Positions 45,498 to 53,849 are shown, counted from the stretch's first letter. The stretch: DNA of 64,000 nucleotides from Dactylosporangium sp. AC04546 (GCF_022095675.1 NZ_JAHYSG010000010.1:103788-167787), one strand, 5' to 3'. Translations and numbers: made by a program. Notes: generated by a model not told the origin, from the sequence alone.

Positions 45498-45675
45498 GAG
45501 GCAAAGATACGGCGGTGAGTGCGATACGCGGCCGATGAGGTCGGTCATGCGGTCGAGACCTGCACGTCGGTCAGGCCCGATGAGTAACGCCGCAGCCGAG
45601 ACGTCCAGACATTTTGGTGGCGTCGACGCCGGCGGCTACGCCCAACGATAATGGACCCCCTTCTCAAACACGCTC

Positions 45676-46021
45676 TGACATCGGGTGCGTCCGGGCGGGG
45701 CGCCGACGAAGAAGGATCGCCATTTCGCACATTGGCGCGCTCGGTGGTGCGGACGATGCCCTGCACGAGCCACTCGATCATGGTTACCGGACCTGCGGCC
45801 ATCGCCCCTTCGCCTCGTGCGCGCTCGTGTCGCTGGAAGACCAGCATCCGCGCCTGAGACGGAATCTGGCCGGAGTCAACACTCTCCCGGAGCCCGTCGA
45901 GATCGACCGGATGGCGTTCCAGCGGCGCTATCGGAACCGCCTCACCGGTGACGCCTGCCGGAAGTCCGAGCCGACGGCGCACGTCGCGCCGGCCGCGGAC
46001 CATCACCGAGGCCATCTGCAT
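45676..46021 (-). pseudogene. Possible hypothetical ORF interrupted by the IS unit
   Basis: From ATG 46021 the frame reads MQMASVMVRGRRDVRRRLG and later MIEWLVQGIVRTTERANVRN, with GC-rich third positions. It enters the right end of the IS unit. If the unit and one TGA copy are removed, the frame continues in phase from DAPDV into RPGAAGPSMRSLSLRRS and stops near 43869. That fits an insertion into a gene. No domain is recognised and the N-terminus is uncertain. Confidence 0.3.
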
Positions 46022-46141
46022 CCAGCCTCCCGGGCCGCGCAGCGCCTCGCTCTCTTCCCACCTCCCCGCCGCCGCACCCGCCCGGCACCATGTCCTGTTC
46101 ACCTCGAAAATGAGCTGGGTACGACAGGGGAGGCAGTGGAC

Positions 46142-46642
46142 ATGGAATTCGACCGGTCCCGCCGCGTGGACGAGCACTACGCCAGCCAGACGGAGCGGAT
46201 CCGCCAGACGCTACGCGACAGCGACATACCAATCGTCGCGCTGACCGAGTCGACTCGACCCGCGGATGAGCTGTTCGGTGGTCTGGCGGAGGCTGGTGAC
46301 ACGGTTGTCAGCGTGCGGGTCGTATACCCGAGCCCGCTGCCAGACGGCCCCTGGGTGAGCGTTGACACCGCACGGTGGACCGGCACCCGGACAAGCTCCG
46401 GGCCCCTGCGGGAGCGCACGACAAGGGCGAAGTCTGGCCGGCGGTGTCGCCTGTTCCGCCCTTGCCGCACCTCACCGATCGGCCAGGTGCCCAGCCAGTT
46501 GCCCTGCGCCGATCTTGGAGTTGTGGCGGTTGACAAATACGGACATTCACGGAGTGTCCTGGCACCACAACTCCAAGATCGGCGCGGGACAGCGCGCGCA
46601 GCGGGCGGCGCGCGGCGGGCGCGGCGGGCGCGGCGGGGTTAG
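46142..46642 (+). CDS. Hypothetical protein, C-terminal half doubtful
   Basis: GGGGAGG stands eight bases before ATG 46142. The first 80 residues (MEFDRSRRVDEHYASQTERI, PADELFGGLAEAGDTVVSV, YPSPLPDGPWVSVDTARW) look like a real cytosolic protein. After about residue 85 the sequence becomes Arg/Ser-rich (TRAKSGRRCRLFRPC) and runs through the inverted repeat at 46506, so the native end was probably lost. Family unknown. Confidence 0.4.
   Translation: MEFDRSRRVDEHYASQTERIRQTLRDSDIPIVALTESTRPADELFGGLAEAGDTVVSVRVVYPSPLPDGPWVSVDTARWTGTRTSSGPLRERTTRAKSGRRCRLFRPCRTSPIGQVPSQLPCADLGVVAVDKYGHSRSVLAPQLQDRRGTARAAGGARRARRARRG
46506..46585. repeat. 21-bp perfect inverted repeat (terminator or REP-like)
   Basis: The arm GCGCCGATCTTGGAGTTGTG-G at 46506-46526 is exactly complementary to 46565-46585, with a 38-base loop that holds a smaller GGACA/TGTCC pair. 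It lies about 55 bases past the stop of the acyl-CoA dehydrogenase gene on the minus strand. It may act as a terminator or be a small palindromic mobile repeat. Confidence 0.75.
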
Positions 46643-47796
46643 GCGTGGCGGCGGAGTTCTCGCTTCGCGAGGGAGCGGCGGTGCACCTCGTCGGGGCCGT
46701 CCGCGATGCGGATCGTGCGGGCGCGCGACCACAGGGCGGCGAGCGGCGTGTCCTGGCTGACGCCGGCGGCGCCGTGCGCCTGGATGGCCTTGTCCAGGAT
46801 CCACTCCACAGTGGACGGTACCGCGATCTTGATCGCCTGGATCTCGGTGTGCGCGCCACGGTTGCCGACCGTGTCCATCAGCCACGCCGTCTTGAGCACC
46901 AGCAGGCGGGCCTGCTCGATGCGCACCCGGGACTCGGCGATCCAGTCCTGCACCACGCCCTGCGTCGCGAGCGGTGCCCCGAACGCCACCCGGGCGGTGA
47001 CCCGGCGGCAGGTGAGCTCCAAGGCCCGCTCGGCCATGCCGATGAGGCGCATGCAGTGGTGGATGCGGCCGGGGCCGAGCCGGGCCTGCGCGATGGCGAA
47101 CCCCGAGCCCTCCTCGCCGAGCAGGTTCCCGGCGGGCACCCGGGCGCCGGCGAAGTCGATCTCGGCGTGGCCGCCGTGGTCGGCGTCGTCGTAGCCGAAG
47201 CTGTGCAGTCCCCGCAGTACCGTCACGCCCGGAGTGTCGCGGGGAACCAGGATCATGCTCTGCTGGCGGTGCCGCTCGGCCGTGGGATCGGTCTTGCCCA
47301 TGACGATGAGCAGCGCGCAGTCGGGGCCGAGGGCGCCGGTGGCGAACCACTTGCGGCCGGTGATGACGTACTCGTCGCCGTCGCGCTCGATGCGCGTGGC
47401 GACGTTGGTCGCGTCGGACGAGGCCACGTCGGGCTCGGTCATGCAGAACGCGGAGCGGATCCGGGCGTCGAGCAGCGGCTCGAGCCAGCGCTCCCGCTGC
47501 GCCGCCGAGCCGAAGGAGGCCAGCAGCTCCATGTTGCCGGTGTCCGGCGCGGCGCAGTTGAGCGCGGCCGGGGCGAGGGCCGGGCTGCGGCCCATGATCT
47601 CGGCGAGGGGCGCGTACTGCAGGTTCGGGAGGCTGAGGAACAGGTTCCACAGCCCGCGGGCCCGGGCCTCGCGCCGCAGGTCGTCCACCAGGTCCGGCGA
47701 GTGCGGCAGCCGCTCGGCCGGGTAGACGTGACTGTCCATGAAGGACAGCAGGCGCTCGCGGTGCTCCTGGGTCACCGTGTCGTACTCGAAGTTCAC
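46639..47796 (-). CDS. Acyl-CoA dehydrogenase
   Basis: 385 residues. Landmarks are RSAFCMTEPDVASSDATN (FAD/substrate signature), GRKWFATGALGPDCALLIVM, RIHHCMRLIGMAERALEL and AIQAHGAAGVSQDTPLAALW. The FCMTEP form is usual in the ACAD10/11-like and aminoglycoside-phosphotransferase-linked group. GTG start. Last gene of an operon with two short-chain dehydrogenases, four bases downstream of the second, which suggests oxidation of a hydroxylated or branched acid. Confidence 0.92.
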   Translation of the reverse strand: MNFEYDTVTQEHRERLLSFMDSHVYPAERLPHSPDLVDDLRREARARGLWNLFLSLPNLQYAPLAEIMGRSPALAPAALNCAAPDTGNMELLASFGSAAQRERWLEPLLDARIRSAFCMTEPDVASSDATNVATRIERDGDEYVITGRKWFATGALGPDCALLIVMGKTDPTAERHRQQSMILVPRDTPGVTVLRGLHSFGYDDADHGGHAEIDFAGARVPAGNLLGEEGSGFAIAQARLGPGRIHHCMRLIGMAERALELTCRRVTARVAFGAPLATQGVVQDWIAESRVRIEQARLLVLKTAWLMDTVGNRGAHTEIQAIKIAVPSTVEWILDKAIQAHGAAGVSQDTPLAALWSRARTIRIADGPDEVHRRSLAKRELRRHA

Positions 47797-47800
47797 CGCG

Positions 47801-48568
47801 TCATCCCTCGATTTTCTGCTGGAGCCGGTTCATGCCGTTGAGCCAGCGCTCCGGGTCGGCGGCCCGGCGCGCGTAGTAGGTGGCCACCTCGGGGTGCGGC
47901 AGGATCAGGAAGCGGTCGCCGTCCAGCGCCTCGACCACCCGGTCGGCGACCTGCTCCGGGGACAGTGCCGTCTGGTCGAGCAGCCGCCGGCTGGTACCGT
48001 CGCCGCCGTCGAGCATCGGCGTGCGCACGCCCTGCGGGCACAGCGCCTGCACGACGATGCCGCGGTGCGCGTACGTCACCCGCAGCCACTCCGCGTAGGC
48101 CAGGGCGGCGTGCTTGGTGACCGCGTAGGGCGCCTTGCCGAGCAGGGTGAGCAGCCCGGCCGCCGACACGGTGGTGAGTAGCCGCCCGCGCCCCGTGGCC
48201 AGCCACCGCGGCAGCAGCGCGCGCGACGCGTAGACGTGGGCCATGACGTTCACCCGCCAGGCCTGCTCCCACATGGCGTCGGGAGCGGTGACGGTACCGC
48301 GGGGCGCCACGCCCGCGTTCGCGCAGAACAGGTCGAGGGCGCCGAGGTTGTCCCAGGCGAAGTCGACGAGCCGGTCCACCTCCTCGGGGTCACCGGCGTC
48401 GCCGCAGAACGCGAGCCCGTCGACCTCGTAGGCGACCTGCCGGGCGGCGGCCGCGTCGAGGTCGTTGACCACGATCTGCGCGCCGAGCCCGGCGAAGCGC
48501 CGCGCCATGGCCGCGCCGATGCCGCTCCCGCCGCCGGTGATCACGACGGCGGCCCCGTTGAGGTTCAT
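47801..48568 (-). CDS. Short-chain dehydrogenase/reductase
   Basis: 255 residues. Rossmann motif VVITGGGSGIGAAMARRF, VVNDLD (NAD preference from the Asp), CANAGVAP, catalytic Ser in TTVSAAGLLTLL and YAVTK with Tyr and Lys. The C-terminal part (VVEALDGDRFLILPHPEVATYYARRAADPE) is typical of SDRs encoded with acyl-CoA dehydrogenases. The ATG overlaps the stop of the upstream SDR gene (ATGA). Confidence 0.9.
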   Translation of the reverse strand: MNLNGAAVVITGGGSGIGAAMARRFAGLGAQIVVNDLDAAAARQVAYEVDGLAFCGDAGDPEEVDRLVDFAWDNLGALDLFCANAGVAPRGTVTAPDAMWEQAWRVNVMAHVYASRALLPRWLATGRGRLLTTVSAAGLLTLLGKAPYAVTKHAALAYAEWLRVTYAHRGIVVQALCPQGVRTPMLDGGDGTSRRLLDQTALSPEQVADRVVEALDGDRFLILPHPEVATYYARRAADPERWLNGMNRLQQKIEG

Positions 48569-49317
48569 CCGGACCTCCGGGCGAGGGTGACGCCGCCGTC
48601 GACGACGAGGGTCTGCCCGGTGATCCAGCCGGCGTCGTCGGAGGCGAGGAAGGCCACCGCCCCGGCCACGTCCCGCGGCAGGCCGAGGCGGCGCATCGGG
48701 TACTGCGCGGCGACCTCGTCCTCCCGCCCCTCGTACAGCGCGGTGGCGAAGCGCGTCTTCACCACGGCCGGGGCGACCGCGTTGACCCGCACGGCCGGCG
48801 CGAGCTCGACGGCCAGGCAGGCGGTGAGGTGGTTGAGGGCGGCCTTCGTCACGCCGTAGAAGGCGATGCCGCCGGGCGGCTGCAGCGCCGACACCGACGA
48901 GACGTTGACCACCGCGCCGCCGCGCGGCGGCGGCGTGCGGAACACCTCCTGCACCCACCCGAGCGCGCTGAGCACGTTGACCTCGAAGATCTTGCGGGCG
49001 GCGGCCAGGTCGAGGCCGAGCAGGTCCCCGTACACCGGGTTGATGCCGGTGTTGTTGACCAGCACGTCGGGCGGCCCGAACAGCTCGGTGGTGTGCCGCA
49101 CGGCCGCCGCCCGGTGCTCGGGGTCGTCGGCCCGCCCGGCGACGAAGGTCGCGTTGACCGGCCCGCCGAGCGCGCTGACGGCCTCCTCCAGCCCGTCGGC
49201 CTTGCGCGCGGTGACGCAGACCTTGGCCCCTTCCTCGACGAACCGGCGGGCGATGCCAAGACCGATGCCGCGACTGGCCCCGGTGATGACAGCGACCCGC
49301 CCGGACAACGCGCTCAT
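48565..49317 (-). CDS. Short-chain dehydrogenase/reductase (FabG-like)
   Basis: 250 residues. VAVITGASRGIGLGIARRF, VCVTARK (basic residues suggest NADP), LVNNTGINPVYGD, VNVSSVSALQPPGGIAFYGVTK and a C-terminal GWITGQTLVVDGGV give a classical SDR. First gene of the operon, with GGGAGGGAG upstream of ATG 49317. Its operator-like palindrome is at 49343. Confidence 0.92.
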   Translation of the reverse strand: MSALSGRVAVITGASRGIGLGIARRFVEEGAKVCVTARKADGLEEAVSALGGPVNATFVAGRADDPEHRAAAVRHTTELFGPPDVLVNNTGINPVYGDLLGLDLAAARKIFEVNVLSALGWVQEVFRTPPPRGGAVVNVSSVSALQPPGGIAFYGVTKAALNHLTACLAVELAPAVRVNAVAPAVVKTRFATALYEGREDEVAAQYPMRRLGLPRDVAGAVAFLASDDAGWITGQTLVVDGGVTLARRSG

Positions 49318-49342
49318 CGCGGCTCCCTCCCGGCAGACTATA

Positions 49343-49357
49343 TGCACTTGGAGTGTA
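49343..49357. promoter_or_regulatory. 15-bp operator-like palindrome
   Basis: TGCACTTGGAGTGTA is a 6-3-6 near-palindrome in the promoter of the SDR/SDR/acyl-CoA dehydrogenase operon. It has the same spacing and first half as TGCACTCGGACTGCA at 28917. It is a good candidate for a shared regulator of acyl-CoA genes. Confidence 0.5.
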
Positions 49358-49431
49358 TGTTTCTGGCCGATCCCGTCAACCCCGGGCTTCGGGCTGACGA
49401 ACGGTGCGCCCCGGCGGCTAGGGTTCGCGGC

Positions 49432-50187
49432 GTGAGTGAGCTGCCGCGGGTCGTCGTGTCTGTCGTCGCCGGTGTCGACGGGCGGGTCGCGCTCAGCCGG
49501 GGCGAGCGGCTGCTCGACGCCGATGCCGACCGGCGGTGGCGCAGTGGGTGGCCCGGGGACGTCGAGGAGTTGCTCGAGGCCGCCTCGTCGGCGGTCGAGG
49601 AGCGGTACCGGCCGACCGTCGTCCTCGAGGGCAGCGGGACGTTCGTCGGCGACGACGCGCCCGCGGCCGCGTGCGACGAGGACGACACGCCCGCCGAGGT
49701 GCTGCTGGCCGACTACCTGCCGAAGCGGACGCCGAAGTGGTTCGCCGTGGTCGACGGGCGCGGACGGGTCGACTGGAGCTTCTTCGGCGACGCGCAGACG
49801 AGCCTGCTCGTGCTGGTCTGCGAGAGTACGCCGCTGCCGTACCTCGCGCGGCTCCGGCGCGACGGGGTTCCCTACCTCGTCGCCGGGCAGGCCCGGGTCG
49901 ACCTGCGGGTCGCGCTCCTGCGGCTACGGGAGGCGCTCGGTGCGCAGTGCGTGGTCTCGCATGCCGGCGGTGGGCTCAACGGGGCGCTGCTGCGGGCCGG
50001 GCTCGTCGACGAGGTGCACGTCGTCACGGTGCCGATGCTGGTCGGCGGGCTCTGCACGCCGTCCGTCGCGGACGGGCCGCCGCTGCCCGTGGGCGGGACG
50101 CCCGTCCGGCTGCGCACCGTGGACGTGACCGTCGGCGCGCAGGGCACGGTGTGGGCCCACTACGAGGTCATCGACGCTCGCGGATGA
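49432..50187 (+). CDS. RibD-C/dihydrofolate-reductase-like oxidoreductase
   Basis: 251 residues. Begins VVVSVVAGVDGRVALSRGE and has RPTVVLEGSGTFVG, PYLARLRRDGVPYLVAGQ, VVSHAGGGLNGALLRAGLVDEVHVV and a late TVWAHYEV. These match the C-terminal domain of riboflavin-type pyrimidine reductases. NADPH-dependent reduction of a pyrimidine-like substrate is likely; riboflavin synthesis genes are not nearby. Its 3' end overlaps the convergent acetyltransferase gene by 20 bases. Confidence 0.85.
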   Translation: MSELPRVVVSVVAGVDGRVALSRGERLLDADADRRWRSGWPGDVEELLEAASSAVEERYRPTVVLEGSGTFVGDDAPAAACDEDDTPAEVLLADYLPKRTPKWFAVVDGRGRVDWSFFGDAQTSLLVLVCESTPLPYLARLRRDGVPYLVAGQARVDLRVALLRLREALGAQCVVSHAGGGLNGALLRAGLVDEVHVVTVPMLVGGLCTPSVADGPPLPVGGTPVRLRTVDVTVGAQGTVWAHYEVIDARG

Positions 50188-50698
50188 CGGCCGTGCCCGT
50201 CTCGCCCGGGGCCTCCGGGGCGCGCTCGACGCGGCCGACCTCCGTGAAGCCGGCCTTCGTCGCCACCGCGGCCGACGCGGCGTTGGCGGCGTCGTGGCGG
50301 ATCGCCACCCGCTCGACGCCGGGCAGGCCGAGGGCGATGCCCGCCAGGGTGTCGACGGCCGTGGTCATGTAGCCGCGGCCGGCCAGCGCGGTGCGCATCC
50401 AGTAGCCGATCTCCAGCACGCCCGGGCCCATGCGGGTCATCAGGCCGATGCCGCCGGCGAACGTGCCGTCGCCGGTGAAGATGGCGTAGTTGTACGCGGT
50501 GCCGGTCGCCCAGTCCTCCGCCGATATCGCGATGAACTCCAGCGACGCGCCGCGGCCGTAGTTGTCGTGGGCCCACGGCAGGAACGGCCGCAGCTGCGCC
50601 AGCGACTCCTGGACGGCCTCGGCCGCCGGTCCGGCGAACGACGGCTGCCAGCGGCGCAGCAGCAGGTCGCCGGCGGCGATCTCCTCGGGTGGTTCCAT
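50168..50698 (-). CDS. GNAT-family acetyltransferase (RimJ/RimL-like)
   Basis: 176 residues. Starts with a short strand LLLRRWQPSFAG, then FAGGIGLMTRMGPGVLEIGYW, the acetyl-CoA loop MRTALAGRGYMTTAV and HDAANAASAAVATKAGFTEVG. The layout fits ribosomal-protein or small-amine acetylases. Substrate unknown. Confidence 0.9.
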   Translation of the reverse strand: MEPPEEIAAGDLLLRRWQPSFAGPAAEAVQESLAQLRPFLPWAHDNYGRGASLEFIAISAEDWATGTAYNYAIFTGDGTFAGGIGLMTRMGPGVLEIGYWMRTALAGRGYMTTAVDTLAGIALGLPGVERVAIRHDAANAASAAVATKAGFTEVGRVERAPEAPGETGTAVIRERR

Positions 50699-50752
50699 GC
50701 CCGGAGCTTGCCGTTGCCACCCTCGACCGGGCAACCTCATTTCGTGACGACG

Positions 50753-51571
50753 ATGGCGGGCAGGACCTGCTTGGTCACCGGGGGGACGAGCGGGATCGGG
50801 GCGGAGACGGCGGTGCGGCTGGCCGCGCTCGGCGCCACCGTCGTGGTCGTCGGGCGCGACGCGGAGGCCGGCGAGCACGTGCGGCGGCGGGCCACCGGCG
50901 GGCGGATCGAGGTGCTGACCGCCGACCTGTCGAGCCTCGCCGACGTGCGGCGGCTGGCCGAGGCCGTGCGGTCGCGGTACCGCCGGATCGATGTCCTGGT
51001 GAACAACGCCGGGGTGATCGTGCACCGGCCGGCGGTGAGCGCCGACGGGTTCGAGCTGACGTTCGCGACCAACCACCTCGGGCCGTTCCTGCTCACCCGG
51101 CTGCTGACCGGGTCGCTGGAGCGGGCCGCGCCGGCGCGGATCGTGAACGTGGCGTCGGCGGCGCACAAGCAGGTCCGCTCGATCCCGTGGGACGAGCTGG
51201 GCCACGGCGGGCCCGACCGGGCCTACCCGCTGTCCAAGCTGCTCAATGTCCTGTTCACCATGGAGCTGGCCCGGCGGCTGGCCGGCCGCGGGGTGACGGC
51301 GAACTGCCTGCACCCGGGGTTCGTCCGCACGGGGCTCGGACGCAATGTGGGCGGGACGCTCGGCGCGGCGGTCCAGCTGGTGCTGCGCTTCCAGCCGGGG
51401 GCGGCGGCCGGGGCCAGGACACCGGTGTACCTCGCCAGCTCCCCCGACCTGACCGGCGTGACCGGCGGCTACTTCGTCAACTGCCGGCCGGCCCGGCCGA
51501 GCGCCCTGGCGCGGGACCCGGAGGCGGCGGCCCGGCTGTGGGAGCTGAGCGAGCGGATGACCGCGTCGTAG
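50753..51571 (+). CDS. Short-chain dehydrogenase (retinol-dehydrogenase-like)
   Basis: 272 residues. CLVTGGTSGIGAETAVRLAA, VVVVGRD, LVNNAGVIVHRP, TFATNHLGPFLLTRLL, IVNVASAAHK with the catalytic Ser, and YPLSKLLNVLFTMELARRL with Tyr and Lys. Such proteins act on hydrophobic alcohols or ketones. An in-frame GTG nine bases earlier is an alternative start. Its 3' end overlaps the convergent MFS gene by about 95 bases. Confidence 0.9.
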   Translation: MAGRTCLVTGGTSGIGAETAVRLAALGATVVVVGRDAEAGEHVRRRATGGRIEVLTADLSSLADVRRLAEAVRSRYRRIDVLVNNAGVIVHRPAVSADGFELTFATNHLGPFLLTRLLTGSLERAAPARIVNVASAAHKQVRSIPWDELGHGGPDRAYPLSKLLNVLFTMELARRLAGRGVTANCLHPGFVRTGLGRNVGGTLGAAVQLVLRFQPGAAAGARTPVYLASSPDLTGVTGGYFVNCRPARPSALARDPEAAARLWELSERMTAS

Positions 51572-52619
51572 CGGCGGCGGCCGCGCACAGCAGCGCGGCG
51601 CAGGCGGGGATCGCGGCCGGGCCGGCCCGGTCGGCGAGGGCGCCGGCGAGCCACGGGCCGGCGGCCTGGCCGGCCGCGAACACCACGGTCAGGGCGGCCA
51701 GCGTTCGGGCCTCGCCGGCGAGCGCGGTGACCGCGGCCGGCACCATCATGAACGTCCCGCCGAACAGCAGCGCCGACGCGACCACCGCCGCCGGGCTCAG
51801 CAGCGGGAGCGCCGCGGCGACGGCGACCAGGGCGAGCAGGCAGCGCAGGGCCCGGGTGCCGGGCCAGGTCGCGATCGGGCGGTGCCACCACAGGGGTGCG
51901 GCGACGGCGCTCAGGCCGATCGTCACCCAGGCGGCGCTGGTGAGGGCGACGCCGGCGCGGTGCGCGGCGAGGTACGCCGACAGGAAGGTGACGTAGCCGA
52001 TGTAGCCGGCGCCGAAGAGCAGGTAGGCGGTCGCGAGCGGCGGACGGCCGGCGCCGTGCCGCGGATGCTCCGGGCCCTCGGGTACCGCGGCCGAAGGCCA
52101 GCTCACGGCGAGGGCCGCGACGGCGGCGAGGGTCAGCAGCCACCACCCGAGCGGCCAGCGCGACGGGTGCCCGTCCAGCAGCGCCGGCAGCACGCCCCCG
52201 GCCACGGCGGTGCCGGCGCCGGCGCCCCCGAAGTACACCGTCATCGGCAGTGTCCCGCCGAGCCGCCGGGCGAGCGTGGCCCCGGCGATGAACGCCCAGG
52301 CGCCGCCGAGGCCACCGATCGCGCGGGCGGTCAGCAGCGCCGGGTAGCCGGGCCCGGCGGCGGTCGCGGCGAGCGAGGCGACGGTGAGGACCATGCCCGC
52401 GCGGAACCCGGTGGTGGCGCCGACCCGCCCGGTCAGGGCCGTGGCGAGCAGCGCGCCGGCCAGGTAGCCGGCGCTGTTCGCGGTGGTGAGCGTGCCGGCG
52501 CGGGCGAGCGTCCAGTGCAGGTCGGCGGCCATGGCCGGCACGAACAGGCCGTACGCGAACCGGGCGAAGCCCAGCGCGCAGGCGGTGCCGGCGGCGAGCC
52601 CGAGCGAGCGCCACCACAT
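51477..52619 (-). CDS. MFS transporter (YbfB/YjiJ-like)
   Basis: 380 residues with twelve predicted spans. It begins CALGFARFAYGLFVPAMAADL, the start typical of YbfB/YjiJ-type carriers; TANSAGYLAGALLATAL and GGLGGAWAFIAGATLARRLGG follow. The last 35 residues (PPPPGPAPGRSAGPAGS) overlap the SDR gene and are low-complexity. Likely an exporter of small molecules. A double operator lies upstream. Confidence 0.85.
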   Translation of the reverse strand: MWWRSLGLAAGTACALGFARFAYGLFVPAMAADLHWTLARAGTLTTANSAGYLAGALLATALTGRVGATTGFRAGMVLTVASLAATAAGPGYPALLTARAIGGLGGAWAFIAGATLARRLGGTLPMTVYFGGAGAGTAVAGGVLPALLDGHPSRWPLGWWLLTLAAVAALAVSWPSAAVPEGPEHPRHGAGRPPLATAYLLFGAGYIGYVTFLSAYLAAHRAGVALTSAAWVTIGLSAVAAPLWWHRPIATWPGTRALRCLLALVAVAAALPLLSPAAVVASALLFGGTFMMVPAAVTALAGEARTLAALTVVFAAGQAAGPWLAGALADRAGPAAIPACAALLCAAAAATTRSSARSAPTAGPPPPGPAPGRSAGPAGS

Positions 52620-52637
52620 GTCGTCCTCCGGGAGATA

Positions 52638-52685
52638 GTACCGAGCGTTCCGATCACCCTAGACCGAGATCGAACCGATCGGTAC
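52638..52685. promoter_or_regulatory. Long inverted repeat in a divergent promoter
   Basis: GTACCGAGCGTTCCGATC (52638-52655) and GATCGAACCGATCGGTAC (52668-52685) form 18-bp arms matching at 15 positions, with a 12-base spacer. The right arm contains a perfect ACCGATCGGT palindrome. It fills most of the gap between the MFS and serine hydrolase genes and looks like a TetR-type double operator. No such regulator gene is adjacent. Confidence 0.6.
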
Positions 52686-52695
52686 CATCTGACCC

Positions 52696-53793
52696 ATGCA
52701 TGTGACCGACGCCTTTGCACGCAACTTCGCCGAGCACGGGGAGGTCGGCGCCGCGTTCGCCGCGTACCACCACGGGCAGCTGATCGTCGACCTGTGGGGC
52801 GGCGTGGCCGACCCCGCGACCGGCACCCCGTGGCGGGCCGACACGCTCCAGCTGATCTTCTCCGGCGCCAAGGGTCTGACCGCCGCCTGCGTGCTGCTGC
52901 TCGCCGAGCGCGGGCAGCTCGACCTGGAGGTGCCCGCCGCCCGCTACTGGCCCGAGTTCGCCGCCGCGGGCAAGGGCGCGATCACCGTCGCCGAAATCCT
53001 GTCCCACCAGGCGCGGCTGCCCGGCGTCCGCGAACCGGTGCCCGACCTGCTCGACCATCGCGCGGTGGCGGCGCTGCTCGCCGCGCAGGCGCCGCTCGAC
53101 GACCCCCGGGCGGGGTTCGTGTACCACGCGCTGACCTGGGGCTGGCTGGTCGACGAGCTGATCCGGCGGGTCGACGGTCGCACCGCCGGCGCGCTCTTCG
53201 CCGACTAGTTCGCCGGACCGCTCGGCCTCGACGTGTACCTCGGCCTGCCCGACGAGCACCACCACCGCGCCGCGACGATGCTCGCCGGCCCCGGCCTGCT
53301 GCTGGACCCGGAGCCGACCGGCACCGACCCGCTGCGCGTGCTCACCCACAACCCGCTCGTCGTGACCGGCTCACCGGCGGTCTGGAACAGCCCGCGGTTC
53401 CGCCGCGCGGGCCTGGCCGCCGTCGGCGCGTTCGCCACGGCCCGCTCGATGGCCCGCTTCTACGCCTGCCTCGCCGCCGGCGGCGAGCTGGACGGGGTGC
53501 GCGTCCTCGCACCGTCCACGGTGGACCGCGGCCGCCGCCTGCTGCGCCACGGGACATCCCCGGTGTGGGGTACCCCGATGGCGTTCGGCGCCGGCTTCGA
53601 GCTGAACACGCCGCTGGAGGTCCTGGGCCCTCCGCCGGACGCGTTCGGCCACGCGGGCGCGGGCGGCTCCCGCCACGGTGCCTGGCCGTCGCTGGGCGTC
53701 GCCTTCTCGTACACGATGAACGAGGCCCGCGCCGCGTCCCCGGACCCGCGCCCGCGGGCTCTTCTTGAGGCGCTGCACGCCGCGGTCACCTAG
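52696..53793 (+). pseudogene. Serine hydrolase (class C beta-lactamase-like) with in-frame TAG
   Basis: The frame runs from MHVTDAFARNFAEHGEVGAA to ALLEALHAAV. The SxxK motif is in IFSGAKGLTAACVLLL, and YHALTWGWLVDEL holds the second-motif Tyr. At 53206-53208, between ALFAD and FAGPLGLDVYLGLP, there is TAG. Related enzymes often have a Trp or another residue here, and TGG to TAG would need one change. The second half continues in the same frame to a normal C-terminus (GHAGAGGSRHGAWPSLGVAF). Without readthrough the product lacks 195 residues. Confidence 0.85.
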
Positions 53794-53849
53794 CAACGGC
53801 TGGCGTGTCGTTCGTCTTTGGCGGCATTGAGCGCCCTATGGTCAGTGGT

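Larger units (their letters stand above)
43925..45675. mobile_element. IS5-type unit with DUF7919 passenger gene
   Basis: The ends are perfect 14-bp inverted repeats: GAGCGTGTTTGAGA at 43925-43938 and its complement at 45662-45675. Both are flanked by a direct TGA (43922-43924 and 45676-45678), which fits the TNA target duplication of the IS427 group of IS5. Inside, on the minus strand, are a short transposase-like N-terminal trace (about 45546-45620, with RRYSSGLTDVQ), a DUF7919 gene and a nearly complete transposase gene with one frameshift. The unit thus combines ends of one element with an internal passenger. Confidence 0.75.

Noticed and set aside
46559..46640. CRISPR-like or simple repeat in the GCGG-rich stretch after the acyl-CoA dehydrogenase gene
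   Set aside because: It is only a short GC-rich low-complexity run, with no regular repeat and spacer pattern. No CRISPR array is visible anywhere in the window.
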